Shown: positions 5,604-8,446 of the stretch, one piece after another | Numbering within the stretch: position 1 is the first letter of the stretch | Layout of the letters: the number at the start of each line of letters is the position of its first letter | From: an uncultured Eubacteriales bacterium | GTDB taxonomy: Bacteria; Bacillota; Clostridia; Christensenellales; QAND01 | Assembly: GCA_900546685.1 (NCBI GenBank) | Contig: UREB01000065.1 | Span: 1 to 8,446, forward strand | Reading direction: 5' to 3' | Length of the DNA stretch: 8,446 nucleotides | The notes under the pieces: generated by a model | Databases searched by the model: none | Seen by the model: the letters and a program-made list of their open reading frames with translations, nothing else | What the model was told of the DNA's origin: nothing | Program-made: the position numbers and the translations under genes

Positions 5604-7871
5604 TTACGAAAGCTCCAAATCATACAGTTTGCCGATCTCTGCTTTCAAATTGGGCCAGCTCCGGCTTTGCGCCGTGGCTACGCCGCCTTCATATAGCTTG
5701 TCTCTCAGTGCCTCGTCGCTTACGATGCGCTCGATGGCCGCCACCGCCGCATCCACGTCCCCACAGGGATACAACAGGCAGTTTTCGCCATCCCGCAGAT
5801 ATTCCTGGTTGCCGCCGTTGGGCACCACCACGCTATAGCCGCCCGTGGCCATCATCTCCAGCGGCGGGTAGGAAAAGCTCTCTAAAAAGCTGGATTTGAT
5901 GAGGATATGGCATTGATGATACACCTCCGCTACCTTTTCATAGGGGATCTGGTGCAAAAATTTATCCACCCGGTAATGCGCCTTGGGCTTGGCGTTATAG
6001 CTCATATACCAGATCTCGTATTTATCAGGATCCAGCTTGTCCACAATGCGGAAGCTCTCATCCACGTTTTTATAATATACGCCGCAGTCCCCCTCGATGA
6101 GGATGCGGATCTTGCCCTGCGAAAAATCCCGCTTTTTGGGGGCAAACTGCTTGGTATCGATGCCGTTTCGCGCATAGCGCGCCTGCTGCCCATAATCCTC
6201 CGCCAGCCAGTTTTGGCACCATTTAGAGATGGTCACAAACTGCATCGGCACATGCGGACGATAGGTCATATTGGCGCCGATGCGCAGCGGCACCTTGGGC
6301 TCATAAAAATCCGTCTCAAAATTCTGTACAAGGTAATACCTGTCGCGGATGTTCGGATAGGCCTCCAACACTGCCTCCGTCACCCACATCGTCGCCACCG
6401 CCTTATCCAGCCGGCCAAACCGCACGTTTCTGGCCTGCACCACCGGGAACTCATGCCCCTCATACTGGCACCAGCCCTCCGCCGTGCCATTGTCAACCAG
6501 CATCACATCATAGCCCGCATCCTGCAGCATCGTGGCGTGGCGCAGCGCCACCATGATCCCTCCGCTGATTTGCAGCGACGGCAGCACGAACGCGATGTTT
6601 TCCGTGCGGCGGCTCTGCAAAAACTCTGCCAGCCCCCGGCCGGTGTACATCGTCACGCAGCGCTTCTTACAATATTCATACGCCTGCCGCCCAATCCGCT
6701 GTCTTAGCGCTTGGTCTTCGATCAGCCGGCTCAAAGTGTCCACCCACTGCTCTTCATTCCGGCACAAAAAGCCGGTCTGCCCATCCTCTATCATCCTGGC
6801 AAACGCGCCGACATCGCTTGCCACCGTCGGCACCTTCACCAAGGCCGCCTCTACCCATTTGTTCTCGGATTTTGCCTCGTTGAAAATGCTCTGTTCCAGC
6901 GGCGCCAAGTTGATGTCGATGGAAGCAATCAGCTGCGGCAGCTTTTTCCAGTCCACAAACGGCCGGGCCACAATGCGGCTGCGGTACGGTTCCATCTCCT
7001 TGGGCACATCCAGCTCGCCTACCACATGCAGCTCCAGCGTGGGGTATTTTTCCATCAGCCGGATCAGCGCCGGCTGAATCAAGATAAAGTCGTCGTTATG
7101 CGTCAGGCTCCCGGAAAAATACGCCAGGCTTACGCCGTGCTTTTTGCGCTCAGCCGCCCGCTCGATGGCGCGTTTTTGCAGCTTTTTCTTCTTTTTCGGC
7201 ACCTTGTCCGCTTCCAAGTACGGCAATACATCCCGCTCGTACGCCGCATCCTCGCTCAAAATCAACATGCTCTCGGAGGCCGTGTTGCGGTTGATGAACA
7301 CTTCCGGCACATACTGCGACAGCTCCTCTGCCAGCCGCTCCGTCGTCACGATCGCCGCATCGCACAGCTGCAGCGTGCGGCCCATGCGGCGCACGCCGTC
7401 GTCATACAGCGCGCGCTCCTGTTCGTTCATCGTTGCCAGATATTTGATGGTATCGGTATATTTTGTATCCACCACCAAATCATCAATATCAAAAAACACC
7501 TTTTTGTTCAACTGCTTGGCCTTTTCGATAAAGGCGCCGATCATATCGGTATAGGGGCAGCGGAAAAAAACAAACGAACGATAATGGCGCACCTGATCCA
7601 TCTGCAATTCGGTATAAAATACCTCGTTGGATTCTATGCCAAAGGCCAACAGCTGCTCCCTTTGGTGCGTCACCCGGTATCTGGGCGGGTGCGGTACGCT
7701 TTTATCGCAGCCATTGATAAACAAAACATCCATAAACGCCTTGTCCTTGCTCTTTTGCCCATGGCCGCCAAGGCTCGCTCCCACATAGTTTTTCGTTTTT
7801 TCCAGCAAACGGCCCACGCCTTCTTCCCGCAGCGTGGATACCGTTTTCTTTGCCAACTCCGAAACGCTCAT
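5604..7871 (-). CDS. Bimodular GT-B glycosyltransferase (GT4-type), C-terminal module WsaF-like rhamnosyltransferase
   Basis: This 755-residue cytoplasmic enzyme is about twice the size of a single GT4 enzyme and holds two GT-B modules. Module 1 (about 45-420) has the nucleotide-sugar-side pattern SENKWVEAALVKVPTVASDV (335-354) and TGFLC (366-370). Its strict E-x7-E is absent because the spacing around Glu332/Glu341 is one longer; Glu336 also lies there. A very basic stretch (225-244, KKKKK onward) sits at the inter-domain region. Module 2 (about 424-755) starts FVLPSLQISGGIMVAL and has YYLVQNFETDFYEP (512-525), YARNGID, then a true E-x7-E (Glu664, Glu672) in ESFSYPPLE and the closing GGNQEYLRDGENCLLYP. 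The QNFETDFYEP region recalls WsaF-type rhamnosyltransferases of S-layer glycan and rhamnan synthesis. It probably adds two sugars in succession, most likely rhamnose, to a lipid-linked surface glycan. AGGAGG lies eight bases before the ATG. It follows the GT2 gene by 22 bases and is last in the operon. Confidence 0.85.
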   Translation of the reverse strand: MSVSELAKKTVSTLREEGVGRLLEKTKNYVGASLGGHGQKSKDKAFMDVLFINGCDKSVPHPPRYRVTHQREQLLAFGIESNEVFYTELQMDQVRHYRSFVFFRCPYTDMIGAFIEKAKQLNKKVFFDIDDLVVDTKYTDTIKYLATMNEQERALYDDGVRRMGRTLQLCDAAIVTTERLAEELSQYVPEVFINRNTASESMLILSEDAAYERDVLPYLEADKVPKKKKKLQKRAIERAAERKKHGVSLAYFSGSLTHNDDFILIQPALIRLMEKYPTLELHVVGELDVPKEMEPYRSRIVARPFVDWKKLPQLIASIDINLAPLEQSIFNEAKSENKWVEAALVKVPTVASDVGAFARMIEDGQTGFLCRNEEQWVDTLSRLIEDQALRQRIGRQAYEYCKKRCVTMYTGRGLAEFLQSRRTENIAFVLPSLQISGGIMVALRHATMLQDAGYDVMLVDNGTAEGWCQYEGHEFPVVQARNVRFGRLDKAVATMWVTEAVLEAYPNIRDRYYLVQNFETDFYEPKVPLRIGANMTYRPHVPMQFVTISKWCQNWLAEDYGQQARYARNGIDTKQFAPKKRDFSQGKIRILIEGDCGVYYKNVDESFRIVDKLDPDKYEIWYMSYNAKPKAHYRVDKFLHQIPYEKVAEVYHQCHILIKSSFLESFSYPPLEMMATGGYSVVVPNGGNQEYLRDGENCLLYPCGDVDAAVAAIERIVSDEALRDKLYEGGVATAQSRSWPNLKAEIGKLYDLELS

Positions 7872-7893
7872 GTCCTTTTCCTCCTATGGCCCC

Positions 7894-8446
7894 TTACAGC
7901 AGCCCCAGTTTTTTCAAATTCGGATGATAATACGGGTCCGGCTCCCCGGCCTGCTTGCTCCAACGCTGCAAAAACGCCCCGGCATCCCGGCACGGGCCCG
8001 CGGCCGGCGCTTCGGCCAGCTTGCACTCTGCAAACGGGGTCCAAACGTTCCAAAGCCCCTGCTTTACGCCCGCCAGGCAGAATTCCACCGTTTCATAACC
8101 GTCGGCCGCCGCATGAAAGCCGCCCAGCGCCTGCCAGGTCTGCTTCTTTACCAAAAAGCATGCCCCGTCCAGCGCCGTCACATTCCTTACATAGCGCAGC
8201 ATGGCCTCAAAGCCCTGCTGGTCCCTGTGTATCCCGCGGCACAGCGCCGCGATGAGATCCGGCTTGTCGCCATCCAGCGCCAGGCCCGCACACAGCACAT
8301 TGTCGCTCTCGTCATAGCATTTTGCGCCCACCGCGCATACATCCGGCCGCTGGCAAAGCATCGCCATCTCCTCCAGCCAATGCTCGTCCTCCGGCTGCAG
8401 CGCAGAGGCAAACAGACAAAGGTACTTGCCCTCGGCCGCCTGTGCC
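7894..8446 (-). CDS. Glycosyltransferase family 2 protein (partial, C-terminal part)
   Basis: The right edge cuts the gene, so only the last 183 residues are visible. They hold the second half of a GT-A fold of family 2: AAEGKYLCLFASALQPEDEH (the strand and the metal/acceptor loop where a DD or DxD-like signature is often degenerate), then WLEEMAMLCQRPDVCAVGAK, the acceptor-side motif TALDGACFLVKKQTWQALGG, and the C-terminal DPYYHPNLKKLGL. The pattern KYLCLFASALQP...WLEEM and the DPYYxPNL ending match GT2 enzymes of rhamnose-rich surface-glycan loci, often annotated as rhamnosyltransferases. The expected catalytic base would lie near the ALDGACF motif or later; I cannot fix it. It is followed after 22 bases by the two-module glycosyltransferase, so both should be cotranscribed. 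N-terminal nucleotide-binding residues are outside the window. Confidence 0.82.
   Translation of the reverse strand, partial: AQAAEGKYLCLFASALQPEDEHWLEEMAMLCQRPDVCAVGAKCYDESDNVLCAGLALDGDKPDLIAALCRGIHRDQQGFEAMLRYVRNVTALDGACFLVKKQTWQALGGFHAAADGYETVEFCLAGVKQGLWNVWTPFAECKLAEAPAAGPCRDAGAFLQRWSKQAGEPDPYYHPNLKKLGLL

Noticed and set aside
5907..6707. A 266-codon open frame on the plus strand.
   Set aside because: It is antisense to the two-module glycosyltransferase. Its composition is that of a GC-rich shadow frame.
6711..8255. A 514-codon open frame on the plus strand.
   Set aside because: It is antisense to the glycosyltransferase genes, is rich in His, Arg and Pro without any family pattern, and lacks a ribosome binding site.
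1..8446. CRISPR array, tRNA, IS element or attachment-site repeats.
   Set aside because: No regularly spaced repeats, cloverleaf sequence, transposase or paired terminal repeats were seen on reading both strands.

Overview
The window looks like part of a Gram-positive Firmicutes (Clostridia-type) chromosome of fairly high GC. The reasons are strong Shine-Dalgarno sequences of the AGGAGG type, compact Rho-independent terminators, LexA-like GAAC-N4-GTTC dyads, and an envelope-polysaccharide locus of Gram-positive style. Species cannot be told from this sequence.

Positions 1-1662, minus strand, hold a strongly reduced prophage late region. Read from right to left it contains a late-transcription-regulator-like protein (DUF1492/ArpU/RinA type), its terminator, a LexA-like dyad, a short scaffold-like protein (phage Gp20 type), a tail-collar-domain gene with an apparent one-base frameshift, and the start of a protein with tandem peptidoglycan-binding repeats that runs off the left edge. 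Terminase, portal, capsid and tail genes are absent.

Positions 1740-2702, plus strand, hold two single-gene units. The first is a conserved helical hypothetical protein with its own terminator. The second is a small XRE-family regulator with a good promoter and a 12-bp dyad identical to the one inside the phage remnant. This raises the possibility that one repressor (LexA or a phage-type repressor) controls both.

Positions 2778-5475, minus strand, are a two-gene operon with its own extended -10 promoter. It encodes a TTG-started bitopic membrane protein with an extracytoplasmic domain, then a DUF2142-family polytopic membrane protein. The DUF2142 gene and the XRE gene converge on a shared bidirectional terminator.

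Positions 5604-8446, minus strand, are the end of a glycosyltransferase operon. It has the C-terminal part of a GT2 enzyme (cut by the right edge), then a 755-residue protein with two GT-B modules, the second resembling WsaF-type rhamnosyltransferases, then a terminator. Together with the DUF2142 pair, this points to synthesis or modification of a rhamnose-type cell-surface polysaccharide. No tRNA, rRNA, IS element or CRISPR array was seen.
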